Assembly: GCA_958296195.1 (NCBI GenBank)
Contig: OY282455.1
Coordinates: 124,001-188,000 of the forward strand
Direction: 5' to 3'
From: an uncultured Pseudomonadales bacterium
Lineage (GTDB): Bacteria; Pseudomonadota; Gammaproteobacteria; Pseudomonadales; Azotimanducaceae
Length of the DNA: 64,000 nt
The notes under the pieces are model-generated. The model did not search any database. It saw only the letters and a list, made by a program, of their open reading frames with translations, and had not been told where the DNA came from. Of this stretch, positions 33,866 through 43,079 are shown one piece after another (within the stretch, counting starts at the first letter, position 1; every line of letters begins with the position of its first letter). The position numbers and the translations under genes are program-made.

Positions 33866-35438
33866 GGCCGCCGGCCTCCGTCTTGGCGCGTTCGTTCAAT
33901 TGCGCGAGCACGAAGTGGGCGGAGCTCAGGGCGCCCTCCTGCCAGCCTGGATGGTAGCTGATCTGATCGCCCATCAAGTAATGCCGCCCCGCCGGGCCTT
34001 GCAGGGTCTTGAACCAGCGCTTGCGGTCTTCGTCGGTGCCGAAGCTGCCGCAGCCCATCATGTGGTTCATGCGGTTCCAAGGCACGCTCACTCCGTTTTC
34101 GACATAGCTTGCATACTTCGGATGAATGGCGGCACCCTGCTCGATGGCCCTTTGCAGGCGCTCGGCCGGCGTCAACCGGGCGAACGCCTCGGTGGTCTCC
34201 TCCTCGAAGATGTAGGCGCCGAGCACGACCCCCTTGGCGCCGTTGTAACCGTGGCTGGGATACCAGATTTGCTCAATTTCCTGCCCGGTCCAGGAGATGC
34301 CGCCGTAGATGCCCTCATCCTCCCAGAAGCGCTTGGACATCTGCAAGCCGATCTTCATCAGCTTGCCCCAATCAACGAGGCCAAGGGCCGCAAAGTAGGG
34401 GGCTGGAAAGTTGTTGTGGATGCCGGCCAGCAAGTGGGCGGGGATGTTGTTCAGGCAGTAGTCGGCGCGGATTGCCTTGTTCTCGCCCCGCTGGTTGTAG
34501 ATGACGGTGACCCCGTCTTCGGCCAAGTTGATGGCCTGCACCGGCGCTTGGGTGAGAATGGAGCTTTTGATCTGCGCGGCGAAGCTCTTGATGAGGTTGT
34601 CGCTGCCGCCGACCACCTGCATCATGGGCGCCGCTTGGTCGGAGAGTTCCCCCCAGTGCATGGCCTCGCGCCAGAACTTGGCGTTCAGGAGCTGCTTGAA
34701 GTCCAAGGGCGTCTTCAGCGTGGACGCCTCCAGCCAGCCGCCGGAGGCGTACCCGGCCCGCCCGCTGCCGCGGTAGCGGCCCTTGGCGTCCAAGTCGCCG
34801 TAGCTGCGCAAAAACTCAAACAGGCGCTCCGCGTCGGCAGCGCTGAATGTTGCCTCGAATTCGGCCCGATTGGGAGACTTGGCGATCAGCTCCGTCATGA
34901 AGCCCCGGGCGTCCGCCATGAACTCCCGCATGCGCACCGGCTTGCCGCCGAAGGCATTGGGCTCCTGCACCCAGGCGTGGTAGTTCTCGTTGACGAACAC
35001 CTCCAGCGGCACGCCCAAGGTCTTGCAGTAGTGATGCATCAAGCGGTGATGGGCGGGGATGCGCGCCGGCCCGGCGTTGAAATAGAGGCTGGGATGGTCG
35101 TCAAACCCGCAGATTTGCTGGTTGCCCATTTCATCCACCAAGTCCCCGGCGCGGATGGTGAGCACTCGGCCGCCGATGCGGTGGGACGCCTCAATGATCG
35201 TGCAGTCATAACCGGCCCGCTCCAACTCATAGGCGCAGGCGAGGCCGGAAATGCCGGCGCCGAGAATCACCACCGAACGCCGCTGCCCGCCTGTGAGCGC
35301 GTCAAGGCGGGCCCTAGGCGCCGCCAAGCTGGCGGCCGGCGCAAGGCCCAAGCCGATGGCGGCCTGATAGACGGCCGCGGAACCCCCAACCGCACCGACG
35401 CGGGAAAGGAACTGACGACGGGAAACCGGATTGTTCAT
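33858..35438 (-). CDS. Flavin-containing amine oxidase/dehydrogenase with Tat signal
   Basis: 526 aa from ATG 35438. The N-terminus has a twin-arginine signal (SRRQFLSRVGAVGGSAAVY). The FAD-binding segment VVILGAGISGLACAYELERAGYDCTIIE, then HRIGGRVLT, and C-terminal FAD contacts near GALSSAHFVLAQLNER are those of the MAO/NicA2-type family. NicA2 is known to pass electrons to a cytochrome c instead of O2; here a dihaem cytochrome c gene overlaps this gene and a RidA gene follows, so the three form a periplasmic amine dehydrogenase module. A fragment of this gene recurs at 55385-55569. Confidence 0.9.
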   Translation of the reverse strand: MNNPVSRRQFLSRVGAVGGSAAVYQAAIGLGLAPAASLAAPRARLDALTGGQRRSVVILGAGISGLACAYELERAGYDCTIIEASHRIGGRVLTIRAGDLVDEMGNQQICGFDDHPSLYFNAGPARIPAHHRLMHHYCKTLGVPLEVFVNENYHAWVQEPNAFGGKPVRMREFMADARGFMTELIAKSPNRAEFEATFSAADAERLFEFLRSYGDLDAKGRYRGSGRAGYASGGWLEASTLKTPLDFKQLLNAKFWREAMHWGELSDQAAPMMQVVGGSDNLIKSFAAQIKSSILTQAPVQAINLAEDGVTVIYNQRGENKAIRADYCLNNIPAHLLAGIHNNFPAPYFAALGLVDWGKLMKIGLQMSKRFWEDEGIYGGISWTGQEIEQIWYPSHGYNGAKGVVLGAYIFEEETTEAFARLTPAERLQRAIEQGAAIHPKYASYVENGVSVPWNRMNHMMGCGSFGTDEDRKRWFKTLQGPAGRHYLMGDQISYHPGWQEGALSSAHFVLAQLNERAKTEAGGHA

Positions 35439-35486
35439 GGGGCCTGACCTGCTAGCTCAGCGCGGCAATTGCGAAAATGGGCCGAC

Positions 35487-37340
35487 GCCTATTGTACGCC
35501 TGCAAACCCCGCTATGGGCAAACGAAACCATAGCAACGCAATTCAGAAACGTCGTCCCCCTTCGGTTGCCGCCCTTCTCGACCTCCAGGGGAGTGGGCGG
35601 CGCACCCCGCGCCATTGCCGCCGGCGACCCAATTTCAAATAGGGGCGGCGGTGGCGCATAATTGAACCGATAGGCGCTCCACCCGAGCCGGAGATGACGC
35701 AAACCGCAAAGAGTTCGAACTGCCCAACGGGAGCGACGGCCAAGCGCCGGCTGCCCCTCGGCATACAGACCTTCCGGCTAATTCGGGAGGAGGGTTGCTA
35801 TTACGTGGACAAAACGCCCTACATCCGTCAGCTTGTGGATGAGGGCCGGCACTACTTCCTGTCCCGCCCGCGGCGCTTCGGCAAGAGCCTGTTGGTGGAC
35901 ACGATCAAGGAGCTGTTCGAGGGCAGCGAGACGCTGTTCGAGGGGCTTGCCATCCACGGCCAGTGGGAGTGGTCCAGGCGCCATCCCGTGGTGCGGCTTG
36001 ACTTCAGCGCCGGCGACTACAGCGACCCGGGGTTTCTGCAGGATGAAGTGGCGGAGCAACTGGCGGCCATCGAAAGGCAGGCGGGGGTCGATCCTGGCCA
36101 TCCTAGGGCGTCCATCCGCTTCCGCCAACTCCTTGAGGCGCTGCACGAGCGCAACGGGCAGCGGGTGGTCGTGCTGGTGGACGAATACGACCGGCCGATC
36201 CTTGATGCGCTGGCGTCGCCGGAAGTGGCGCGGGGCAACCGCGACTACCTGCGCGGTCTTTACTCCGCCGTCAAGTTCTGCGATGCGCACGTCAAGTTCT
36301 GTCTCCTCACGGGCGTCAGCAAGTTCTCCAAGGTCAGCATCTTCTCCGGCCTGAACAACCTCATGGACATCACGCTTGATCCAGCCTACTCCGCCATCTG
36401 CGGCTACACGGAGGGCGATCTGGACGCCGTGTTCGCGCCGGAGCTTGCCGGCTTGGACCGCGACGAGGTGCGCCGCTGGTACAACGGCTACAGCTGGAGG
36501 GGTGCGGAGAAGGTGTACAACCCCTTCGACATCCTGCTGCTGCTCCGGCAGCGTGAGTTCAAGGCGCACTGGTTCGAGACCGGCTCGCCGAAGTTCCTGA
36601 TCGACACCCTGCTGCGGCGCGGCGTCCCCACCTTGGACTTGGACGGCATGACCGGCTCGGAGGCGCTGCTGTCGGCCTTCGACGTCGATGAGATGACCGT
36701 GGAGGCGCTGCTGTTCCAGACCGGCTACCTGACCATCACCGGCGAGGACGCGCACAACGGCTTGGCCCAATACCGGCTGGGCTACCCGAACCGGGAGGTG
36801 CGGCAAAGCCTGAACGAGCGCCTGCTGGTGGCCCTGCTGCCGGACGCCCCAAGGCGGCTGGCGGACGGCGGCCCGCTGCGGGAGCTGCTCTCCGCCAACG
36901 ACTTCAAGGGGGTCGAGGCGCTGTTTCGATCGGTCTTCGCCAGCATCCCCCACCAGTGGCACACCAAGAACGACATCGCCAACTACGAGGGCTACTACGC
37001 CAGTGTGTTCTACTCCTGCTTTGCCGCCCGGGGCTTCGACCTGATTGCCGAGGACAGCAGCGCCCAAGGCCGTGCGGACATGGCGCTGCGCTGCAACGGC
37101 AACGTCTATTTGTTCGAGTTCAAGACGGTGGACGACGCGCCCACCGGGGCAGCGCTGGCCCAGCTCAAGCAAAGGCGCTACGCCGACAAGCATCGGCACT
37201 CAGGTGGGCTGATCCACCTGATCGGCGTGGAGTTCAGCCGGGAGAGCCGCAACATCGCCGCCTTCGAGGTGGAGCGGGCATGATTCGCTTGGCCCCCCTA
37301 TCCATCGCCGCCAAGTTCAGCGCCGCTACGGCCACCTCTC
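35487..37340. repeat. Long direct repeat, left copy (carries the nuclease gene)
   Basis: From about CTATTGTACGCCTGCAAACC through the nuclease gene to CGCCGCTACGGCCA the sequence repeats at about 55574-57404 in the same orientation. Divergence is modest and spread out, so the duplication is not recent. At 37341 the homology ends inside the permease reading frame, where island DNA begins. Confidence 0.8.
35694..37283 (+). CDS. AAA-ATPase / PD-(D/E)XK nuclease fusion (DUF1703 type), left copy
   Basis: 529 aa from ATG 35694. The N-terminal AAA-ATPase-like domain has GIQTFRLIREEGCYYVDKTPY, then SRPRRFGKSLLVDTIKELF (Walker A-like) and VVVLVDEYDRPILDAL (Walker B-like). The C-terminal PD-(D/E)XK nuclease domain has GRADMALRCNGNVYLFEFK (Asp, Glu and Lys of the active site, about residue 460 on). 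Such proteins are abundant in symbionts and are thought to be selfish or defence elements. A close copy lies at 55767-57356 and both are intact. Confidence 0.85.
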   Translation: MTQTAKSSNCPTGATAKRRLPLGIQTFRLIREEGCYYVDKTPYIRQLVDEGRHYFLSRPRRFGKSLLVDTIKELFEGSETLFEGLAIHGQWEWSRRHPVVRLDFSAGDYSDPGFLQDEVAEQLAAIERQAGVDPGHPRASIRFRQLLEALHERNGQRVVVLVDEYDRPILDALASPEVARGNRDYLRGLYSAVKFCDAHVKFCLLTGVSKFSKVSIFSGLNNLMDITLDPAYSAICGYTEGDLDAVFAPELAGLDRDEVRRWYNGYSWRGAEKVYNPFDILLLLRQREFKAHWFETGSPKFLIDTLLRRGVPTLDLDGMTGSEALLSAFDVDEMTVEALLFQTGYLTITGEDAHNGLAQYRLGYPNREVRQSLNERLLVALLPDAPRRLADGGPLRELLSANDFKGVEALFRSVFASIPHQWHTKNDIANYEGYYASVFYSCFAARGFDLIAEDSSAQGRADMALRCNGNVYLFEFKTVDDAPTGAALAQLKQRRYADKHRHSGGLIHLIGVEFSRESRNIAAFEVERA

Positions 37341-37366
37341 TGAAGCTGCCGGTACTGGACGGATGA
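37281..37366 (+). pseudogene. Permease N-terminal stub
   Basis: ATG 37281 overlaps the nuclease stop (ATGA) and opens IRLAPLSIAAKFSAATA, which matches in frame the region just before the intact permease at 57412 (IAAKFSAATASAVVV). After residue 18 it runs into island sequence and stops at TGA 37364-37366. It marks the left edge of the island. The start of the asparagine-synthetase-like gene overlaps its stop. Confidence 0.65.
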
Positions 37367-39240
37367 ACGGAATCTGCGGGATCCACGCAAGCCGGGCCGG
37401 CGCCGCGGACGGATCGGCCGCGGAAGGGCTGGACGCCATGCTGGCGGCCCTCGCCGACTACGGGGCGGACGCCGCAGCGTGGACGGAGCCTCCGGTCGCC
37501 CTCGGCGGCCGGCGGTCCCCCGTCACCGGAGGGTCCCCCGCCACCGGGCAACGCCGGTCCGGGACCCGCCTTCGCATCGACCGGGGCACCGGCTTCGCGG
37601 TCGCCGCGGACGCCCGCCTCGACGACCGCGGCGCACTCTGCGACGCGCTCGGCGTACCCCACGCCGAACGCGCCGGCCTCGACGACCCGGACCTGATCGC
37701 ACGGGCCTGGGCGCACTGGGGCCGGGACTGCCCGGACCACCTGCTCGGCGATTACGCCTTCGCGGTGTGGGACCGTCGCGCCCACACCCTGTTCTGCGCC
37801 CGCGACCCCATCGGCGCCCGGCCCTTCTACTACGCCGAAACCCCGCATGGCTTCGTCTTCGCCAGCGCCGTGGAGGCGGTGCTCGCCGCGCCCGGCGTCG
37901 ATGGCCGGCTCGACGAGTCCACCGTGGCCACCTGGCTGGTCCGGCGCAACCCGCTGAGCAACACCCGGACGTTCTTCGCGATGGTGCGCAAGCTTCCGCC
38001 CGGCCATGCGCTGACGGTGGCCGGGGCCGCGCCGCCGCGGCTGCACCGATACTGGCGGCCGGAGCGGGCCCCGCGGGCGCGGCGGGCCTCCGACGACGCG
38101 TATGCGGAGGAGTTCCTGGACCTCTACGCACGGGCGGTGCGCGACCGCCTGCGCGGTCCCGACCCCGTGGGCGCGCACCTGAGCGGCGGCCTGGACTCGT
38201 CCACGATGGTGGTGCTGGCGGCGCGCGAGCTGCGCCGCGAGGGCCGGCCGCCGCCGCTCGCCTACACCTGGCTGCCGCCGCGCGACCGCCAGCCGGCCGC
38301 GGCCGGCGCGCCGGAGTACGAGGTCCTTGACGCGGTGTGCGCCCGGGAGGAGCTGCGCCTGTTCCACCAGTTCGAGGTCACCCCCGAAGAATTGCTCGCC
38401 ATGTCGCGGCGCGACGGCGTGTATCCGGGCCGGCGGCTCTCGTTGTTGGAGGCGTCCGTCCAGCGCCGGGCCGCGGAGCATGGCGTGCGGGTGCTGCTGA
38501 CGGGATGGGGCGGGGACGAGGGCGTGTCGTTCAACGGCCGCGGGCTCTACGCGCACCTGCTGCTCAGCGGGCGCTGGCCGCGGTTGGCCGCCGAATGCCG
38601 CGCCCGCGGGCTGGGGCTGCGGTACGTGCTCGGGGAGACGGTGAGGTCCCTGATACCCCCGATGCCCCGCCGGCTGCGGAGGTGGCGCAACCCACGATCT
38701 TTTCCGAACACGTTCATCGACCCGGCGTTCGCCCGGCGGCAGCCCCCGCGGCCTGTGCCGCAGCGGCGCGGGGTCGGCACGAGGCGCACGCAGTTGCGCC
38801 TGCTGCGCGACGGGCATCTGATCCGGGATACGGAGCTCCTCGCGGCGAGCGGCGCGCGCCACGGCATCGAGTACCGCTACCCGCTGCTGGACCGGCGGCT
38901 GCTGGAGTTCGCCCTGGGCCTGCCGTCCGAACAGTTCCGGCGCGGCAAGTGGAGCCGCTGGCTGATGCGCCATGCTGGGCAGTCGCTGCTGCCGCCCGAC
39001 GTCTGCTGGCGTCTGGCCAAGGCCGACATCCACCTGATCTTCGACCCGTACGACAACGTTTACGAGGAGGAAGTGCTGCCCGCGCTCCTCCGGGCCCTGG
39101 AGGCGGGGGCCGCGTCGTCCACCCGCACGCAATACGTCGACATGCCGCGCCTGCTGGCCAGCCTGCGCGCCGGCGGGGTTGCATCGCCGAGAGAGGGGAG
39201 GTTGCGCGAACATGCCCTGGCCATCCTCGGCGAGCTCTGA
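37363..39240 (+). CDS. Asparagine-synthetase-like protein (possible lasso-cyclase-type amide former)
   Basis: 625 aa from ATG 37363. It has a class II glutamine amidotransferase-like N-terminal domain (about 1-190, with DYAFAVWDRRAHTLFCARDPIGARPFYY) and an asparagine synthase domain with SGGLDSS (about residue 271) and GWGGDEGV. The N-terminus reads MNGICGI, so the Cys is residue 5 and cannot be the N-terminal nucleophile of a normal glutaminase. Lasso-peptide macrolactam synthetases of the McjC/LarC type also have degenerate amidotransferase domains. A RiPP-like peptide lies on the island at 45564, but no leader peptidase or RRE protein was found, so the link is only suggestive. Confidence 0.8.
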   Translation: MNGICGIHASRAGAADGSAAEGLDAMLAALADYGADAAAWTEPPVALGGRRSPVTGGSPATGQRRSGTRLRIDRGTGFAVAADARLDDRGALCDALGVPHAERAGLDDPDLIARAWAHWGRDCPDHLLGDYAFAVWDRRAHTLFCARDPIGARPFYYAETPHGFVFASAVEAVLAAPGVDGRLDESTVATWLVRRNPLSNTRTFFAMVRKLPPGHALTVAGAAPPRLHRYWRPERAPRARRASDDAYAEEFLDLYARAVRDRLRGPDPVGAHLSGGLDSSTMVVLAARELRREGRPPPLAYTWLPPRDRQPAAAGAPEYEVLDAVCAREELRLFHQFEVTPEELLAMSRRDGVYPGRRLSLLEASVQRRAAEHGVRVLLTGWGGDEGVSFNGRGLYAHLLLSGRWPRLAAECRARGLGLRYVLGETVRSLIPPMPRRLRRWRNPRSFPNTFIDPAFARRQPPRPVPQRRGVGTRRTQLRLLRDGHLIRDTELLAASGARHGIEYRYPLLDRRLLEFALGLPSEQFRRGKWSRWLMRHAGQSLLPPDVCWRLAKADIHLIFDPYDNVYEEEVLPALLRALEAGAASSTRTQYVDMPRLLASLRAGGVASPREGRLREHALAILGEL

Positions 39241-39248
39241 CCGCGTGG

Positions 39249-39379
39249 GCCTGTTCTACGGCGCCCGCCAGATCGTGCGTCTGGGCGCCGAGGACCTCGC
39301 CGCGTTCAACCGCGTGTTCCGGCGGCATGAAGACGTCCTCGCCCACTTCGGCTACGCCGTCATGGACGCGGCCACATGA
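39249..39379 (+). pseudogene. Sulfotransferase C-terminal remnant
   Basis: The segment encodes ARQIVRLGAEDLAAFN, VFRRHEDVLAHF and GYAVMDAA to the TGA at 39377-39379. It is almost the same as the last 40 residues of both intact sulfotransferases (40447 and 46139). The rest of that gene is gone. It shows a recombination or deletion between sulfotransferase copies. Confidence 0.75.
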
Positions 39380-39410
39380 GGCCGGGAAGCGGCGGGCAGG
39401 GAGAGCGGCC

Positions 39411-40394
39411 ATGACGGCGCGGGAGCCGCCGGAGGTCTGCCTGGCCACGGCCACCACGGAACGTTTCATGCCGGGCACGCTCGTCCTGATCGGCTCCTTC
39501 CTGCGGCGCCATCCCGGGTTCGCGGGCGACATCGTGGTCGTCCATGACCGCGGCCTGCCGGAGTCCCTGCGCGAGGTGCTCGCGGCCACCTTCGACGGCG
39601 TGCGTTTCCACCCGGTCTCGCCGGAGCTGGTGGACCGGGCCGAGCACGTGCATGCCGCGCTGCCGCAACGCGGCTTCACGCCGGCGCGCTTCTTTGCGCT
39701 TGAAGCATTCCGGCTCGGCGGTTACCGCAAGGTGCTGTTCTGCGACAGCGACCTGCTGTTTCGAGCGCCGGTGGATTCGCTGTTCGATTCCCCGCAAGCC
39801 CTGCTGTGCTGTGGCGACAAGGCGTATCTGGAGGGCCGGCACCGGGATGCCCTCACCTTTCTGCCCGTGCCGCCGGGCGGCCGGGCCGGCGCCGGCGGCG
39901 TCCTGGAGCGGACGTTCAACGACGGGTTCCTGGTCATTGACGCCGCGCTGGTGAACGACGGCACCTACGCCGATCTGCTGGCGATGCTGACGCCGGAAAC
40001 CTGGCGCAACACCGACACGACGCACACCAAGCAATTCCTGCAAAACCGGTACTTCGCCGGACGGCAGACGCTGATCGGCTCGACGTACAACTTCCTGCTG
40101 GCCTCGGCGCGGGACATTCGGGTGCGGGAGGGCGTGGACGTCGAAAGCGCGCGGGTGCTGCACTACGTCAAGGCGGTCAAACCCTGGTCGCCGGACGCCA
40201 TGCTGCGCTGGGCGTGGGACCCGGGGAGTGTGCCCGCCGCGTCCGCCTTCAGGTCCTGGCACGACGCCTGGCTCGACGTGCTGGCGCAGGCGCACCTGCG
40301 CACCGGCGTTCTGGGGCGGGCGGGATGGACGTTCGCCAACCGGGCCGTCCCGGCCGATGACGGGGCGAACGTTGCCGCCGGACGGGACGGATGA
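39411..40394 (+). CDS. GT8-like glycosyltransferase, copy 1
   Basis: 327 aa from ATG 39411. LATATTERFMPGTLVLIGSFLRRHP opens a GT8/glycogenin-like fold, followed by ALEAFRLGGYRKVLFCDSDLLFRAP with the metal-binding DSD, LLCCGDKAYL, FNDGFLVIDAAL and NRYFAGRQTLIGSTYNFLLAS. GT8 enzymes add sugars with retention of configuration using UDP-sugars. Paralogues lie at 53503 and 61299. It sits between a sulfotransferase remnant and an intact sulfotransferase, so the products may glycosylate and sulfate the same molecule. Confidence 0.8.
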   Translation: MTAREPPEVCLATATTERFMPGTLVLIGSFLRRHPGFAGDIVVVHDRGLPESLREVLAATFDGVRFHPVSPELVDRAEHVHAALPQRGFTPARFFALEAFRLGGYRKVLFCDSDLLFRAPVDSLFDSPQALLCCGDKAYLEGRHRDALTFLPVPPGGRAGAGGVLERTFNDGFLVIDAALVNDGTYADLLAMLTPETWRNTDTTHTKQFLQNRYFAGRQTLIGSTYNFLLASARDIRVREGVDVESARVLHYVKAVKPWSPDAMLRWAWDPGSVPAASAFRSWHDAWLDVLAQAHLRTGVLGRAGWTFANRAVPADDGANVAAGRDG

Positions 40395-40446
40395 GGTGCG
40401 CCCTGAACTGCAGCTCCGTCGGGCAGAACCCCGGTCCGGATTAGCG

Positions 40447-41289
40447 ATGGCCTTGGCATTGGGCTGCCGCCACGATGTGGAGAGCCGCGTCGGCACCCAC
40501 CTGTTCGGCATCTCGGCGAACAACAGCGGCTCCACCTTCCTCAAGGCGGCGCTGGCGACCAGCCGGGCGACCTGGAACCTGGATTGGGAAGGCCAGGGGA
40601 TGCTCGGCTACGTGGGGCCGAACATCCTCTTGCCCCGTCTCGCGAACCGGCTCTGGGCCGCCGAACAGCGCTGGATCGACCTGCTGACGGACCCGCGCAA
40701 CTACGACTGGCCGCGCACGCGCAAGGCGTGGTACTTCCAGGCCTTCGCCCGCGACCCCGATGCGAGCGTGTTCTACACCAAGACCCCGGCGCACCTGCTC
40801 CTGGTGGACGAGTTGGCGCGGCATTTCCACAACGCGAAGTTCCTGTTCATGGTGCGCAACCCGTACGCGGTGTGCGAGGGCATCTGCCGGTTCCACCGGA
40901 GCGGACGCGCCCACGGCAGGTCGCCGCCACCGCCGCCCGAGAACCTGCCGGAACTCGCGGCGCGGCACGCCGTCACCTGCATGGCGTGGCAGCGCCGCAA
41001 CCTGGAGGCCCACGGGCAGCGCGGCGTCTTCTTCACCTACGAGGCGATGTGCGCCGAGCCGGAGCGGGTGGCGCGGGACATCCGGGTGCTGGCGCCCGAG
41101 CTCGACGACCTGGACCTGCGGCAACGCCTGCGGGTGAAGGCGTGGTACCACGAGATGCTCACCGACATGAACGCCCGGCAGATCGCGCGTCTGGGCGCCG
41201 AGGACCTCGCCGCGTTCAACCGCGTGTTCCGGCGGCATGAAGACGTCCTCGCCCACTTCGGCTACGCCGTCATGGACGCGGCCCCATGA
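40447..41289 (+). CDS. PAPS-dependent sulfotransferase, copy 1
   Basis: 280 aa from ATG 40447. The 5'-phosphosulfate-binding loop is FGISANNSGSTFLKAALA; the 3'-phosphate site is KFLFMVRNPYAVCEGICRF. The remaining sequence (YFQAFARDPDASVFYTKTPAHLL) fits Sulfotransfer_1/3-type enzymes. Copy 2 at 46139-46981 is nearly the same, and a remnant is at 39249. The start region shares about 30 bp (GTCGGGCAGAACCCC...TTAGCGATGG) with copy 2, so leader and gene move together as a cassette. It probably sulfates a glycan or peptide made by the island. Confidence 0.8.
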   Translation: MALALGCRHDVESRVGTHLFGISANNSGSTFLKAALATSRATWNLDWEGQGMLGYVGPNILLPRLANRLWAAEQRWIDLLTDPRNYDWPRTRKAWYFQAFARDPDASVFYTKTPAHLLLVDELARHFHNAKFLFMVRNPYAVCEGICRFHRSGRAHGRSPPPPPENLPELAARHAVTCMAWQRRNLEAHGQRGVFFTYEAMCAEPERVARDIRVLAPELDDLDLRQRLRVKAWYHEMLTDMNARQIARLGAEDLAAFNRVFRRHEDVLAHFGYAVMDAAP

Positions 41290-41341
41290 ACCGGGCCGTC
41301 CCCGCCGATGACGGGGCGAACGTTACCGCCGGACGGGACGG

Positions 41342-42634
41342 ATGAGACGCGCCCTGCGCCTGGCCGCCTGGAACGTCGGCCTCGCGCTCGCCGCGCTGGT
41401 CCTCATCGCGGCGGGCGGGGAGGCGTGGTTGCGGCTGACCAAGCCGTTCATGCGCAGCGCCATCCCCATGCGCTTCGAGCCGCGGGTGGGTCCGGTACAC
41501 GAGCCGGGCGCGGAAGTGCGCCGGACGAACCTGCGCGACTTCTGGACCGCCTCCCGCGCCAACCGCTGGGGCTTCCTCGACCGCGAGCCGCTGCCCCCGG
41601 ACCGGGCCGCGGCGAGCTGCCACGTCAGCGTGATCGGTGACTCTTTCGTGGACGCGATGCAAGTGCCCGTCGCCGCCAAGCTGCATGTCCGGCTCGAAGC
41701 CCTCGCCGCCCGGCGCCTGCCCCATCTGGACGTCACCACCTCCGCCTTCGGGATGTTCGATACGGGCCAGATCGGGCAGTTGCCGTTCTACGACACCTAC
41801 GCCCGGCGCCTGCATCCGAAGCTGCTGGTGCTGGTGTTCTTCCACAACGACTTCTGGAACAACTCCCCGGTCCTGACGGCGTTGCGGCGCGGCCTCGACC
41901 CGGACCGGCTGCCCCGGGCGAGCATCGCGCGCGGCAAAGACGGCGCCCTGACCCTGCGGCCCCCCGATCCCGAGTATTGGAAGCACTCGCTGCCACTGAA
42001 CATCCGGCCCGCCCCCACCACACTCTTCGACAGGATCGTGCGTTGGGCGACCCGGCGGTCCTGGTTCGCCAGGTGGCTGGCCTTGCGACCGGACCCGGGC
42101 CGCCGGCGTTCGCACGTCGCAGAGGGAAAGGCGCTCGAACTCCTGAGCCGGCGTCCCGGCTACGAAGGGCTGGCCGGCGAGCGGCCGGCGGCGATTGCGG
42201 ACCACAGGGCGGCGCTCGAGGAGGATGTGCTGTCCCCGGTGTTCGAGCAGGCGGTGGCGTACACGGGATTCGCCCTGGATCTGTTCAAGGCGCGCGCGGA
42301 CCGCGACGGCGCCGCGCTGGTGCTCCTGACGACGCACAGCCTGGGGAAACGGGGGGCCCCCGTCTTCGACCGGCTCCACAACCTGGCCGAGGCGCGCGGC
42401 ATCCCCGTCATCAGTCAATACGCCTGGATCGAACGCCAAGGCGGAGACGTGCGAGACGCACGATGGCCGCACGATCCGCACTGGAGCCCGGCCGGCCACC
42501 AGTGGGCGGCGGAAGCCCTGCTCGAACATCTGGCGCAGAACCGGGATATCTGTCACGGGAGTTTGATAGCCGTTCGCAATTTTTCGGCATTTTTGCCCGT
42601 TTCCCGCCTAGGTCTAAAACCCGAATTTACTTAA
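41342..42634 (+). CDS. SGNH-hydrolase-like protein (C-terminus altered by an insertion)
   Basis: 430 aa from ATG 41342. The N-terminal membrane anchor AAWNVGLALAALVLIAAGG precedes an SGNH domain with CHVSVIGDSFVDA (block I GDS) and DPHWSPAGHQ (block V Asp-x2-His). Such proteins are esterases or acyltransferases acting on glycans. The last 22 or so codons (IAVRNFSAFLPVSRLGLK) are the start of the terminal repeat of the element at 42569-45493 and not the family end, which lies near LEHLAQNRDICH. The gene is probably still functional because the catalytic His is upstream. Confidence 0.7.
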   Translation: MRRALRLAAWNVGLALAALVLIAAGGEAWLRLTKPFMRSAIPMRFEPRVGPVHEPGAEVRRTNLRDFWTASRANRWGFLDREPLPPDRAAASCHVSVIGDSFVDAMQVPVAAKLHVRLEALAARRLPHLDVTTSAFGMFDTGQIGQLPFYDTYARRLHPKLLVLVFFHNDFWNNSPVLTALRRGLDPDRLPRASIARGKDGALTLRPPDPEYWKHSLPLNIRPAPTTLFDRIVRWATRRSWFARWLALRPDPGRRRSHVAEGKALELLSRRPGYEGLAGERPAAIADHRAALEEDVLSPVFEQAVAYTGFALDLFKARADRDGAALVLLTTHSLGKRGAPVFDRLHNLAEARGIPVISQYAWIERQGGDVRDARWPHDPHWSPAGHQWAAEALLEHLAQNRDICHGSLIAVRNFSAFLPVSRLGLKPEFT

Positions 42635-43079
42635 AAATCAATCCCTTGTAAAATTGGCGCCTTGGGGGTTAGAATGCCGGCTTTCCACCGAGGGGCTGCT
42701 CCGCATGGCCGATTTGGCGCTGGATGCACGTTCCGGCGAGGACGTGCTGCCGCTGGCTCCGGTGCATTTGCCGGAGTTCGGCCAGTTGGCTGATGTGCCG
42801 CAATCCGATGTGCGTGGGCTTCGGGATTCCCTTTGACGGTCCCTGCCCAGCTGTCGGGACCGGAGCGCCGGCGAGGCGTTTCCTGGCGCAGAATCTGCCA
42901 TTCGCGGACTGTCCGGGCGAGGGCTGCGGGTGCCGACGGCCGATCAAGCGACTGGCGTGCTTGGGGTGTCCGCCGTCCCTACTGGGCGGGTCCGGCGGGG
43001 TTGGGTCAGTGCGTCGAGAGCCGTCCGCTCTTTGGCTGGCAGCCGCGTCAGCGGCGCCACTCAGATCGTCGCCGTCCGG
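42635..43079. other. Gene-free stretch inside the element
   Basis: About 445 bp. It holds the end-proximal repeat sequence (to about 42675) and then only short open frames with no recognisable protein. No operator or T-tailed hairpin seen. Confidence 0.3.

Noticed and set aside
33591-35447. 618-codon plus-strand open frame
   Set aside because: Antisense shadow of the cytochrome and amine oxidase genes, which have clear haem and FAD motifs.
37234-39213. 659-codon minus-strand open frame
   Set aside because: Antisense to the asparagine-synthetase-like gene; a result of very high GC.
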